Below, in pieces: positions 42,548 through 50,257 of a stretch of 64,000 nt of DNA. Within the stretch, counting starts at the first letter, position 1, and each line of letters opens with the position of its first letter. The notes beneath the pieces were generated by a model that was given only the letters and a program-made list of their open reading frames with translations, was not told the origin of the DNA and searched no databases. The position numbers and the translations under genes are program-made. The DNA comes from an uncultured Prevotellaceae bacterium (GTDB lineage: Bacteria; Bacteroidota; Bacteroidia; Bacteroidales; Muribaculaceae): contig ONRP01000002.1 in assembly GCA_900320245.1 (NCBI GenBank), positions 62,001 through 126,000 on the forward strand, given 5' to 3'.

Positions 42548-44329
42548 ATGAATCCCCTGCCCATCACCGTCGCCCTGCCGCGCCTCAACAACGACATGAC
42601 CATTGCCCGCGCGCAAATGGCCAACAGCGGCACCATGCCTCCCAGCAAGGGGCTCGACCCGGGCATCGTTGCCGAGATGCAGATGTGCTATATCGAGTAC
42701 CTGATCAGCGACAAGCGCGACCTGGAGGCCGAACAAGTCGTTGAGGGATTCATCTATGACGACGAGCGCATGATGCAGTTGCCCGAACTGCACGCCGCAT
42801 GGCTGTGGCTCGCCCGCATGGCGCTGCTCATCGGCGACGGCAATCCGTCGCTCTCGCTGGGCGCTGCCGAGAATGCCCTGCTCGTGCTCTCCAACCACCA
42901 GGGCAAAAAGACCGAGGACTTCAATGCCATCGTGGCATCGCTGCTCTATAACTTAGCCCTCGCGCACCACGACATGGGCGACAACAGCCGCGCCGCCAAG
43001 GAACTCACCAAGGCCCAACAACTGCTGGAGCGCCTCGCCAAGCGCAACGAGGCCCGCTTCTCGGCCATGCTGCTGATGGCTGTCGAGGCCTCGACCGAGG
43101 TCATCAAGTCCAAGACCAAGCAGATGAACGTCCTGGCACACTACCAGAGCGCCAGCGAACTCTATATGAGCGAACTGAACAGCGGTGACTCCAACGCCAC
43201 GCGCATCGCCATGGTCAATCTGGTGGACACCCTGGGCAAGGAGGGTGACATCATGCTCGAGATGGGCAACGGGCGCAATGCCGTGAAGTACTACACCAAG
43301 GCCTTGCGCTACCAGAAGAAACTGGGCGAGAAGATGGGACACCGCGACCTGCAACTCTCCATCGGGCTCGCCAAGGCACTGATGCGGCTCATCAACCGCC
43401 GGGCAGCCGCCGAGCAACTGCTGCGCTCGCTGCTGCCGCTGGCCCAACGACTTGACGCCACGGCCGAGGTACACGAGATTCAAGACCTGCTGAACAACAA
43501 GAACAAAAACGTGAACATCATGACACTGCTCAAGAGCATCTTCACCGCGGCCCTCATCCTGCTGGGCACGCTGGGCATGCAGGCCCAACTCATCGTCGGG
43601 CACCGCGGCTCGCAATGGGGCGTTGAGAACACCCGTGCCGCATTTATCAACGGTGCCGAGGCCGGAGCATGGGGCCTGGAGTGTGACATCCGCGTCACTG
43701 CCGACGGCACCTTCGTCATCAGCCATGACGACAGTTATAAGCGCCTGGGCGGTCCCGAGACCAAGATTGCCAACATGAACACCGAGACCGTCCTCTCGAC
43801 ACGTCTCACCAGCAAGCGCCACGGCATCACCTATGCCGGCACGCCGTGTACCCTGGGCGAGTTTCTCGACATCTGCAAGCAGTATGATGTCACGCCCGTC
43901 GTCGAGGTCAAGGTGTGCACCACCATCCACAGCAACACCAAGGCCGAGAACGAGCCCGTCTTTGACGGCATCCCAGCCCTGATCAACCTCATCGACCAGA
44001 AAGGATTGACCGACCGTGTGGTCATCATCTCGTTCATGCCCGGCGTGGTAGACTTCATCCACCGCCACTATCCTGACATCACCGTGCAGGTGCTTGCCGG
44101 CGACAGCGACGGCAGCATCATGGAGTGGGTCGAGTGGTGCAAGCAGTATGATATGGACCTCGATGTCGTCCACTCCATTGTCACCCAGGAGGCCGTCGAT
44201 GCCATGCACCAGGCGGGACACAAGGTCAACGTGTGGACAGTGGACAAACCCGAAGACTTCGAGCGTGTCAAAGCCATGGGCGTGGACTTCATCACCACCA
44301 ATGCCCGTTTCCCCAACGAATTGAAATAA
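42548..44329 (+). CDS. TPR protein fused in frame to a glycerophosphodiester phosphodiesterase
   Basis: One open frame of 593 codons from ATG 42548. Codons 1-324 encode a soluble helical-repeat protein with TPR-like units (ALAHHDMGDNSRAAKELTKAQQL, MLEMGNGRNAVKYYTKALRY) and no signal. From the ATG at 43520 it encodes a classic signal peptide (MTLLKSIFTAALILLGTLGMQAQ) and a complete GDPD enzyme (VGHRGSQWGVENTRAAF, LECDIRVTADGTFVISHDD, VVEVKV). A signal peptide in mid-protein means either the stop codon between two genes was lost, giving a cytoplasmic TPR-membrane anchor-periplasmic GDPD protein, or GDPD starts at 43520 by internal initiation. GDPD releases glycerol-3-phosphate from glycerophosphodiesters. 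ribH follows 5 bp after the stop. Confidence 0.82.
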   Translation: MNPLPITVALPRLNNDMTIARAQMANSGTMPPSKGLDPGIVAEMQMCYIEYLISDKRDLEAEQVVEGFIYDDERMMQLPELHAAWLWLARMALLIGDGNPSLSLGAAENALLVLSNHQGKKTEDFNAIVASLLYNLALAHHDMGDNSRAAKELTKAQQLLERLAKRNEARFSAMLLMAVEASTEVIKSKTKQMNVLAHYQSASELYMSELNSGDSNATRIAMVNLVDTLGKEGDIMLEMGNGRNAVKYYTKALRYQKKLGEKMGHRDLQLSIGLAKALMRLINRRAAAEQLLRSLLPLAQRLDATAEVHEIQDLLNNKNKNVNIMTLLKSIFTAALILLGTLGMQAQLIVGHRGSQWGVENTRAAFINGAEAGAWGLECDIRVTADGTFVISHDDSYKRLGGPETKIANMNTETVLSTRLTSKRHGITYAGTPCTLGEFLDICKQYDVTPVVEVKVCTTIHSNTKAENEPVFDGIPALINLIDQKGLTDRVVIISFMPGVVDFIHRHYPDITVQVLAGDSDGSIMEWVEWCKQYDMDLDVVHSIVTQEAVDAMHQAGHKVNVWTVDKPEDFERVKAMGVDFITTNARFPNELK

Positions 44330-44334
44330 GCGTC

Positions 44335-44826
44335 ATGTCAACCCAACTGAACCATAGCGAGGGCAACAGCGCCCTCCACCAACTGCCCCACGTGGACGGA
44401 CTCACCGTGGGCATCGTCTGCGCCGAGTGGAACAACCAGATTACCGATGCCCTGCTACAAGGGGCGCTCGACGTTTTCAGCAAGGAAGGCTATGAAGACA
44501 TTACCATAGCCCATGTTCCCGGCACCGTGGAACTGACTTACGGAGCCGCACAGATGGCACGCACGGGCCGCTACGACGCCGTCATCATGATCGGATGCGT
44601 CATCCGCGGCGGCACGCCCCACTTCGACTACGTGTGCGACAACGCCACCCAGGGCTGTGCCTTCCTCAACGCCACCCAGGACGTGCCCGTCATCTTCTGT
44701 GTGCTCACGACCGACGACATGCAGCAAGCCCTTGACCGCGCGGGGGGTGCCCTGTGCAACAAGGGAGCCGAGGCTGCCGAAGCCGCCATCAAGATGGCCC
44801 ACTTCGCCAGCACATTCAGCAAATAA
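44335..44826 (+). CDS. ribH: 6,7-dimethyl-8-ribityllumazine synthase
   Basis: A 163-residue lumazine synthase: GIVCAEWNNQITDALLQGAL, VPGTVELTYGAAQMA, VIMIGCVIRGGTPHFDYVCDNATQG with the catalytic His, and PVIFCVLTTDD. It condenses the ribityl pyrimidine with dihydroxybutanone phosphate in riboflavin synthesis and assembles as a pentamer or 60-mer. The start ATG at 44335, 5 bp after the previous stop, gives the usual length. No other riboflavin gene is nearby. Confidence 0.95.
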   Translation: MSTQLNHSEGNSALHQLPHVDGLTVGIVCAEWNNQITDALLQGALDVFSKEGYEDITIAHVPGTVELTYGAAQMARTGRYDAVIMIGCVIRGGTPHFDYVCDNATQGCAFLNATQDVPVIFCVLTTDDMQQALDRAGGALCNKGAEAAEAAIKMAHFASTFSK

Positions 44827-44836
44827 CCAATAGCGT

Positions 44837-46219
44837 TTACTTTTTGGAAACCGGAGGGGTCTTTAAGTAAAGATCCAGCAGCCTCAGTACCCGTGGCGAG
44901 AGCCTGATGATGGTGAACATCGTGCAGCACGCCATCAGGGCGAAGGCCAAGTCCATGATGCTGACCATGAGTTTGAGCGGTATCATCGCTGCCACGACAA
45001 TCATGGCCAGGTAGTAATAATTGTACCACTTGACGTTGTGGGCACCGAAGAGGTAGTTGGTGCACTTCTGGCCATAGTAACTGTAGGAGAACATTGTCGA
45101 GAAGGCAAAGAAGAAGACAATCACCATCAGCAACAGGTGACCGAGACCGGGAAGCAACTGCTGCCAAGCGCCCAAAGCGACGAAGAGTCCCTTAGGGTCT
45201 TCCAGACCGACGTAGTTGCCGGCGATGATAATGGGAATGGACGTCAGCGTGCACACCAGGCCGGAATCGATGGCCGGACCCAGCATGGCGATAAAGCCCT
45301 CACGGATGGGGTCGGTGTTCTTGCTCGCACCGTGCATCATCGAGGCGGTACCCACGCCGGCCTCGTTGACAAAGGCGGCGCGCCGGGCACCCGTCAGCGC
45401 CACATGGGCAAAGGCGCCAAATCCGGCACGCAACGTGAAGGCCTCACTGAAGATTTTCCCGAACACGCCAGGTATCTCCCTGAAGTGCAGCGCCATGATG
45501 ATAATGACAAGGATGAGATAGAGAATAACCATCACGGGCACGATGCGCGATGCAAACAGCGCAATGCGCTTGATGCCGCCCAAGATGACGGCTGCCACGA
45601 TGGCAACCATGATGATACCCAAGATGAAACGCAGCGTCAGCGTGTTCTCAATCCCCATCGGGTCGGTAAAAATCGTCGTCACCGACTCCACCAACTGGTT
45701 GGCCTGCATGAAGCACAAGGTGCCCACAAGGCCGAATATCGAGAAGGCCACTGCCAGCGGTTTCCACTTCGCACCCATGCCCTGGGTGATGATGTACATG
45801 GGACCGCCCTGCACCTCGCCGGCGCTGTCGCGTCCCTTGTACATGATGGACAACGATCCCTCAAAGAACTTGGTCGACATGCCCACCAGGGCACTGACCC
45901 ACATCCAGAAAACCGTGCCGGCACCGCCAATCGACAAGGCGATGGCCACACCGGCGATGTTGCCCATACCGACGGTGGCGGCAATGGCGCTCAACAGCGC
46001 CTGCACCGAACTGATCTGTCCCGATTGCTTGCCGCTGTCGGTGGCCTGCTTGTCACGCAGGGCACGCAGGGCACGCGGCAGGCACCTGATAGACACCGCT
46101 CTTGAGCAAATAAACAAGAACAGGCCTCCACCTATCAACAGAAAGAAGTAGGGCCAGCCACACACCACATCACAGGCGTCGATAAATTTTTCACTCAAAT
46201 ATTCGAGCATGTTTTCCAT
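44837..46219 (-). CDS. AGCS-family alanine/sodium symporter
   Basis: A 460-residue, 10-11 helix amino-acid:cation symporter: QALLSAIAATVGMGNIAGVAIAL, MSTKFFEGSLSIMYKGRD, the family signature EVQGGPMYIITQGMG, GVGTASMMHGASKNTDP, and a C-terminal helical end. It imports alanine or glycine with sodium in the inner membrane. The start MENMLEYLSEKF is chosen because the upstream in-frame ATG at 46252 lies inside the promoter -7 box. It is convergent with ribH, with 10 bp between them. Confidence 0.92.
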   Translation of the reverse strand: MENMLEYLSEKFIDACDVVCGWPYFFLLIGGGLFLFICSRAVSIRCLPRALRALRDKQATDSGKQSGQISSVQALLSAIAATVGMGNIAGVAIALSIGGAGTVFWMWVSALVGMSTKFFEGSLSIMYKGRDSAGEVQGGPMYIITQGMGAKWKPLAVAFSIFGLVGTLCFMQANQLVESVTTIFTDPMGIENTLTLRFILGIIMVAIVAAVILGGIKRIALFASRIVPVMVILYLILVIIIMALHFREIPGVFGKIFSEAFTLRAGFGAFAHVALTGARRAAFVNEAGVGTASMMHGASKNTDPIREGFIAMLGPAIDSGLVCTLTSIPIIIAGNYVGLEDPKGLFVALGAWQQLLPGLGHLLLMVIVFFFAFSTMFSYSYYGQKCTNYLFGAHNVKWYNYYYLAMIVVAAMIPLKLMVSIMDLAFALMACCTMFTIIRLSPRVLRLLDLYLKTPPVSKK

Positions 46220-46249
46220 ATGGGTCAATGTAATAATGATTGATATCGG

Positions 46250-46279
46250 CAAAGGTAGCCAAAACTTTTCAGTTCACAA
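46250..46279 (-). promoter_or_regulatory. Promoter of the AGCS symporter
   Basis: On the minus strand TTG (46279-46277), 19 bp, TACCTTTG (46257-46250), about 30 bp before the ATG. Confidence 0.7.
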
Positions 46280-46348
46280 GTGTTTGCCGTTCACTTTTTG
46301 GATAACGGCAAACTAAAAGCGAGGCAACTCACGCAGCCTCGCTTTCAG

Positions 46349-46422
46349 CGCTTCTTCTTGGACTTGAACCAAGGACCCCCTGATTAACAGTCAGATGCTC
46401 TAACCAACTGAGCTAAAGAAGC
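46349..46422 (-). tRNA. tRNA-Asn(GUU), downstream copy
   Basis: The acceptor stem is GCTTCTT/AAGAAGC, with anticodon arm TCTGA-CTGTTAA-TCAGG (anticodon GTT) and the T arm CTTGG-TTCAAGT-CCAAG. CCA is not encoded. Identical to the copy at 46456. Confidence 0.95.
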
Positions 46423-46455
46423 ATTCCTCTCTCAAAATTTCTATCTACTACATTG

Positions 46456-46529
46456 CGCTTCTTCTTGGACTTGAACCAAGGACCCCCTGATTAACAGTCA
46501 GATGCTCTAACCAACTGAGCTAAAGAAGC
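46456..46529 (-). tRNA. tRNA-Asn(GUU), upstream copy
   Basis: Same 74-nt sequence as the copy at 46349-46422, separated by a 33-bp spacer. The two form a tandem pair on the minus strand, upstream copy first. Confidence 0.95.
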
Positions 46530-46686
46530 GTTTTCAGCACCCTTGCGGCAAACCCTGCCGAAAAATGCGGTGCAAAGATATAGCCAATAATTGAACTGTG
46601 CAATAAAAAAATGAAAAAACTTGGTTTTTTTCGTCCTCTGGCGCATTTTTTCAGGCGGTAAACGTCCAAATTCGAGGATTAAGTAG

Positions 46687-46694
46687 TACTTTCG
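46687..46694 (+). promoter_or_regulatory. Possible -7 box of the S41 protease gene
   Basis: TACTTTCG, one base from the TAnnTTTG consensus, 20 bp before the ATG at 46715. The -33 element is unclear. Confidence 0.45.
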
Positions 46695-46714
46695 CAGACA
46701 AATAAGTAATCATA

Positions 46715-48439
46715 ATGAAAAAAACGCTCAAAATACTTGTCTGGAGTTGCCTGGCTATCGCCCTGGCTGCTCCGTGCGCTATGGCCGGCAGCGATGACAA
46801 CGTCAACGATGACGCCGCAGTGGCCCGTAATCTGGACATCTTCAACTCGCTGTACAAGGAACTGAACACCTTCTACGTCGACACCATCAACGCCCAGAAG
46901 GCCATTGAGAACGCCATCAACGCGATGCTCAACGAGATAGACCCCTATACCGAGTACATTCCCGCCGTCGAGGCCGATGAATTCATGACGATGAGCACCG
47001 GCGAGTACGGCGGCATCGGCAGTTACCTGACCGAGCGCACCGTGAACGGCAAGAAGGGTGTCTACATCAGCGGCCCCTATGAGGGTAGTCCCGCAGCACG
47101 GGTCGGCCTGCGCGCCGGTGACCGCATCATCGTCATCGACGGCGACAGCACGACAGGCTGGACCTCCGACAAGGTGAGCAAGCGCCTCAGGGGCCAAGCC
47201 AACACCCACCTGACGTTGACCGTCGTGCGTCCCTACGACGAGGACAGCATCAAGACGTTCTCGTTCAACCGCGAGACCATCAGCGTCAACCCTGTGCCCT
47301 ACTACGGCGTGACGCGCGACAACATCGGCTACATCGGTCTGACCACCTTCAACGAGAAATCGGCCCAGCAGGTGCGCGAGGCCGTCATCGAACTCAAGAA
47401 GGACCCCAGGGTCAAGGGCATCGTCCTGGACCTGCGCAGCAACGGCGGCGGCATTGTCGAGGGAGCCATCCAGATTGTGGGCTGCTTTGTCCCCAAGGGT
47501 ACGCAGGTGCTCGTCATGCGCGGCCGCGACAAGTCGAGCGAGCGCACCTACAAGACCACCGTCGACCCCGTTGACACCGAGATTCCCCTGGCCGTCATCA
47601 TCGACGGCGGCTCGGCCAGTGCCAGCGAGATCACTGCCGGAGCGCTGCAGGACCTCGACCGCGCCGTGATCATCGGCAACCGCTCCTTCGGCAAGGGACT
47701 GGTACAATCCACACGCTCGCTGCCATATGACGGCATGCTCAAGGTGACCATCGCCAAGTACTACATCCCCAGCGGACGCCTCATCCAAGAGGTGGATTAC
47801 GGCAACCGCAACGAGGACGGCACCTACAAGAAGACCACCACCGACAGCACAGCACGCGTCTTTTACACGGCCCACGGCCGCGAGGTGCGCGAGGGCGGCG
47901 GCATCATGCCCGACATCAAGGTCGAGCCCCGCGAGATGAAGCGCATCGTCTACAACATCATGCGCGACCAGTGGGACTTTGACTTCGCCACCAAGTATGT
48001 CGCCGAGCACGGCAAGGACATCCCCAATCCGACCGACTTTGAGGTGACCGACGAAATCTTCAACGAGTTCAAGGCCTTTATCAATCCCGAGAAATTTGAG
48101 TATGACAAGGTGTGCGAGCAGCAACTGGCCACCCTGCGCAAGACCGCCACTGCCGAGGGCTACATGAACGACTCGACAGCCGCGCAGTTCGACCGCCTGG
48201 AAGCCATGCTCAAGCATGACCTGGACCACGACCTGGACCTGCACCGCCGCGACATCGCCTACCTCATCGGCCAGGAAATCATGGACCGCCTCTACTACCA
48301 GCGCGGCCAGGTCGAGAATTCCATCAAGGACGACGAGTATCTCGACGCCGCCAAGCAGATGTTTGACAAACCCGGCGAGTATGCCCGCATCCTCAACCTC
48401 AAGGCCAAACCCGCCAAGAAGAAAAAAGGAAAACAATAG
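46715..48439 (+). CDS. C-terminal processing protease (S41, PDZ)
   Basis: A 574-residue periplasmic protease: signal peptide of about 24 residues (CAMA), an N-terminal helical part, a PDZ domain (about 95-175, EYGGIGSYL...AGDRIIVIDGDS), and the S41 core with GGSASASEITAGAL (catalytic Ser at about 302-304) and FGKGLVQ (catalytic Lys327). Homologues cut the C-terminus of envelope proteins. The C-terminal extension (about 400-574) is helical and ends in AKKKKGKQ. The last 105 bp of the gene, with its terminator, are duplicated directly downstream (48611-48887). Confidence 0.92.
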   Translation: MKKTLKILVWSCLAIALAAPCAMAGSDDNVNDDAAVARNLDIFNSLYKELNTFYVDTINAQKAIENAINAMLNEIDPYTEYIPAVEADEFMTMSTGEYGGIGSYLTERTVNGKKGVYISGPYEGSPAARVGLRAGDRIIVIDGDSTTGWTSDKVSKRLRGQANTHLTLTVVRPYDEDSIKTFSFNRETISVNPVPYYGVTRDNIGYIGLTTFNEKSAQQVREAVIELKKDPRVKGIVLDLRSNGGGIVEGAIQIVGCFVPKGTQVLVMRGRDKSSERTYKTTVDPVDTEIPLAVIIDGGSASASEITAGALQDLDRAVIIGNRSFGKGLVQSTRSLPYDGMLKVTIAKYYIPSGRLIQEVDYGNRNEDGTYKKTTTDSTARVFYTAHGREVREGGGIMPDIKVEPREMKRIVYNIMRDQWDFDFATKYVAEHGKDIPNPTDFEVTDEIFNEFKAFINPEKFEYDKVCEQQLATLRKTATAEGYMNDSTAAQFDRLEAMLKHDLDHDLDLHRRDIAYLIGQEIMDRLYYQRGQVENSIKDDEYLDAAKQMFDKPGEYARILNLKAKPAKKKKGKQ

Positions 48440-48468
48440 ATACAATAAATACAAGAGAATTGCCATCA

Positions 48469-48500
48469 GGCGCGACACATCACCCGTGTCGCGCCTTTTT
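48469..48500 (+). terminator. Terminator of the S41 protease, copy 1
   Basis: GGCGCGACAC-atcaccc-GTGTCGCGCC followed by TTTTT. Confidence 0.92.
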
Positions 48501-48745
48501 CTCGGGGTCGTGGCAAAACCACGACACGGCGAACCTGGGCACCTGGGTGCATCGGTGCAAGCCGCCGCTTATGGGACAGCCTCGAGGACGGGAACAGCCG
48601 CTGGGACGGGGAGTATCTCGACGCCGCCAAGCAGATGTTTGACAAGCCCGGCGAGTATGCCCGCATCCTTAACCTCAAGGCCAAACCCGCCAAGAAGAAA
48701 AAAAGGAAAACAATAGATACAATAAATACAAGAGAATTGCCATCA

Positions 48746-48778
48746 GGCGCGACACAACACCCGTGTCGCGCCTTTTTT
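48746..48778 (+). terminator. Duplicated terminator, copy 2
   Basis: GGCGCGACAC-aacaccc-GTGTCGCGCC followed by TTTTTT, 277 bp after the first copy. Confidence 0.9.
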
Positions 48779-48844
48779 CTCGGGGTCGTGGCAAAACCAC
48801 GACACGGTGAACCTGGGCACCTGGAACGGCGGCAGAGCCGCCGC

Positions 48845-49933
48845 TTATGGGACAGCCTCGAGGACGGGAACAGCCGCTGGGACGGGGATGGGGACAGCGA
48901 TGGCATCGCTGTGTACTGAACGGTCGTTGCTTAATGAACAGTCGTCCTTGGGTGTAGAGGGGTGGGTCGGAATTGTTAATGAATTGTTAACTGATTTGCA
49001 TTTATTACTGATCGACTGGTGGTTAGGGTAGTTATTAGAGGTGGTGTTGCAACTATCAAGTTTATCTTGAGTGACGTCGTCGATGGCTTTGCACTTGGGG
49101 TCTCGTTCGGCTTCGTGGGGAAGGTTGTCTTCTCCGATGGTGAAGCGGAATTGGGTATCGTCTGGGCTTCGGCTGAGGTCATAACTGGTGACTAGACGTA
49201 CGGTAGTGATTTCGCGCTGTGTAGAAAGCGAGAATACGTCGGTGGCGTCAATGAAAAGGTACTTGCCGAGGTTCCCAGTGGTGCTACCTTTCTTGCCGAG
49301 GTGGTTATATCCGATGAAGAGGAAGGCAGTCTCGGAATGGTTGGTGACATCTCGCACGATTCGGCAGAAATCTGTTGCGATGCGAACGCCACAGAAGGGC
49401 ATAAAATGGTCGATGTCGTCAATAACGACCAATTCGGGGTTTAGCTGCTTGATGAGTGCCTCAATGTTGCGGTTGATGGCATAGAAGTTCTCGCGCTGTC
49501 CACCAAGGATGTCGAGGCAAACGAAATGCAGATTTGCCTTTTCTGGAGCGTGTGCGACGAGTTCGTGGTAAATTTGGTTGCAGATGTATGGGCCGTGGAG
49601 GGTGTCTATCCAAAGGACCTTGCAGCAACTGGACGGATTGGACTTGTACAAGCCCGAGGCTTGCACTCCCTCAACCGCCTGCTGGGATGCACTACTGAGG
49701 ACATGTGTGGCTATGTACTTGGCAAAGTGGTGGGCGCGACAGGTGTCCTTGCCAGTCAGGTAGGTGACATGATGTTGACGCACGATGGGCTGTCTGTTGA
49801 TTGTGACTAAAGGCTTGACTGCAGATAAGGAACTGAGTTCGGTCTCGTTGGTGAATTGACAGTTCTGCCAGGATTCATCCTCGCTTGAGGCGTTAGGATA
49901 ACGATAATAATTGATTCTCATTGTGTTTTTCAT
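48845..49933 (-). CDS. Unrecognised RecA-fold-like P-loop ATPase, accessory
   Basis: A 362-residue soluble protein I do not recognise. It begins MKNTMRINYYRYPNASSEDE, has a degenerate Walker A-like turn (YLTGKDTCRAHHFAKY, about 79-94, lacking the usual GKS/T), LHFVCLDILGGQRE, a clear Walker B LNPELVVIDDIDHFMPF (about 164-180), then ETAFLFIGYNHLGKKG and YLFIDATDVFSL. That order resembles RepA/DnaB-like RecA-fold ATPases. The C-terminal third is Ser/Thr/Asn-rich, and the last 14 codons (AVPIPVP-type) lie in the duplicated protease segment. Codon use is AT-richer than its neighbours, suggesting transfer. A hairpin array lies between it and mfd. Confidence 0.65.
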   Translation of the reverse strand: MKNTMRINYYRYPNASSEDESWQNCQFTNETELSSLSAVKPLVTINRQPIVRQHHVTYLTGKDTCRAHHFAKYIATHVLSSASQQAVEGVQASGLYKSNPSSCCKVLWIDTLHGPYICNQIYHELVAHAPEKANLHFVCLDILGGQRENFYAINRNIEALIKQLNPELVVIDDIDHFMPFCGVRIATDFCRIVRDVTNHSETAFLFIGYNHLGKKGSTTGNLGKYLFIDATDVFSLSTQREITTVRLVTSYDLSRSPDDTQFRFTIGEDNLPHEAERDPKCKAIDDVTQDKLDSCNTTSNNYPNHQSISNKCKSVNNSLTIPTHPSTPKDDCSLSNDRSVHSDAIAVPIPVPAAVPVLEAVP

Positions 49934-49965
49934 TTGATGTGTTTAACTTGGTAATAACTCGGGTG

Positions 49966-49997
49966 CAAAGATAATACCTGGAAGGGGCGGTTGTCAA
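49966..49997 (-). promoter_or_regulatory. Promoter of the P-loop ATPase gene
   Basis: On the minus strand TTG (49997-49995), 21 bp, TATCTTTG (49973-49966), about 32 bp before the ATG. Confidence 0.65.
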
Positions 49998-50009
49998 TAG
50001 ATGAGGGAA

Positions 50010-50190
50010 ATTTTTACGAGCCAGAGGCTCGCAATACATCGACAGGTATTTTTACGAGCCAAAGGCTCGCAATACATCGACAGGTGTTTTTTACGAGCCA
50101 AAGGCTTGCAATACATCAACAGGTGTTTTTACGAGCCAGAGGCTCGCAATACATCGACAGGTGTTTTTACGGGTTGGCAACCCGTAATAC
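50010..50190. repeat. Five-unit hairpin array between the ATPase and mfd
   Basis: Five units with a 38-39 bp period, each T5ACG-hairpin-AATAC. Hairpins are at 50017-50031, 50055-50069, 50094-50108 and 50132-50146 (CGAGCC-AGA/AAA-GGCTCG; the third has one G-T pair) and at 50170-50184 (CGGGTT-GGC-AACCCG). The fifth has a different stem but both arms have changed together, so pairing is kept. The array lies between two divergent promoters. Confidence 0.9.
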
Positions 50191-50224
50191 TGGACTGGGC
50201 TGCTATTTGGTGGCTTTTCGGTCG

Positions 50225-50252
50225 TTGGTTTGGGGAATAATGAGTAACTTTG
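50225..50252 (+). promoter_or_regulatory. mfd promoter, leaderless type
   Basis: TAACTTTG (50245-50252), with TTG (50225-50227) 17 bp upstream, ends 5 bp before ATG 50258. If it is the -7 box, the upstream in-frame ATG at 50240 would lie within the promoter. Confidence 0.6.
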
Positions 50253-50257
50253 CAGGC

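Larger units (their letters stand above)
48335..48887. repeat. 276-bp tandem duplication of the protease 3' end and terminator
   Basis: Copy 1 (48335-48610) spans the last 35 codons of the protease, its terminator and about 110 bp of spacer. Copy 2 (48611-48887) repeats all of this with roughly eight differences, including an extra A in the poly-A tract that breaks the frame. The last part differs most: copy 2 has a perfect hairpin CGGCGGC-AGA-GCCGCCG (48827-48843) where copy 1 has a different sequence. The second gene end has no start and is not translated as the protease. Confidence 0.9.

Noticed and set aside
48635-48919. Second protease-like gene start after the S41 gene
   Set aside because: It is the duplicated 3' end with a frameshift in the poly-A tract and no independent start or catalytic part.
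50010-50190. CRISPR array
   Set aside because: There are no unique spacers between conserved repeats: the whole 38-39 bp unit is repeated, with a hairpin in each. No cas genes are near.
49991-50257. Longer N-terminus of Mfd reading through the hairpin array
   Set aside because: The extra residues are translated repeats and would put the start upstream of the TAACTTTG promoter box; homologues begin near MEIRELCD.
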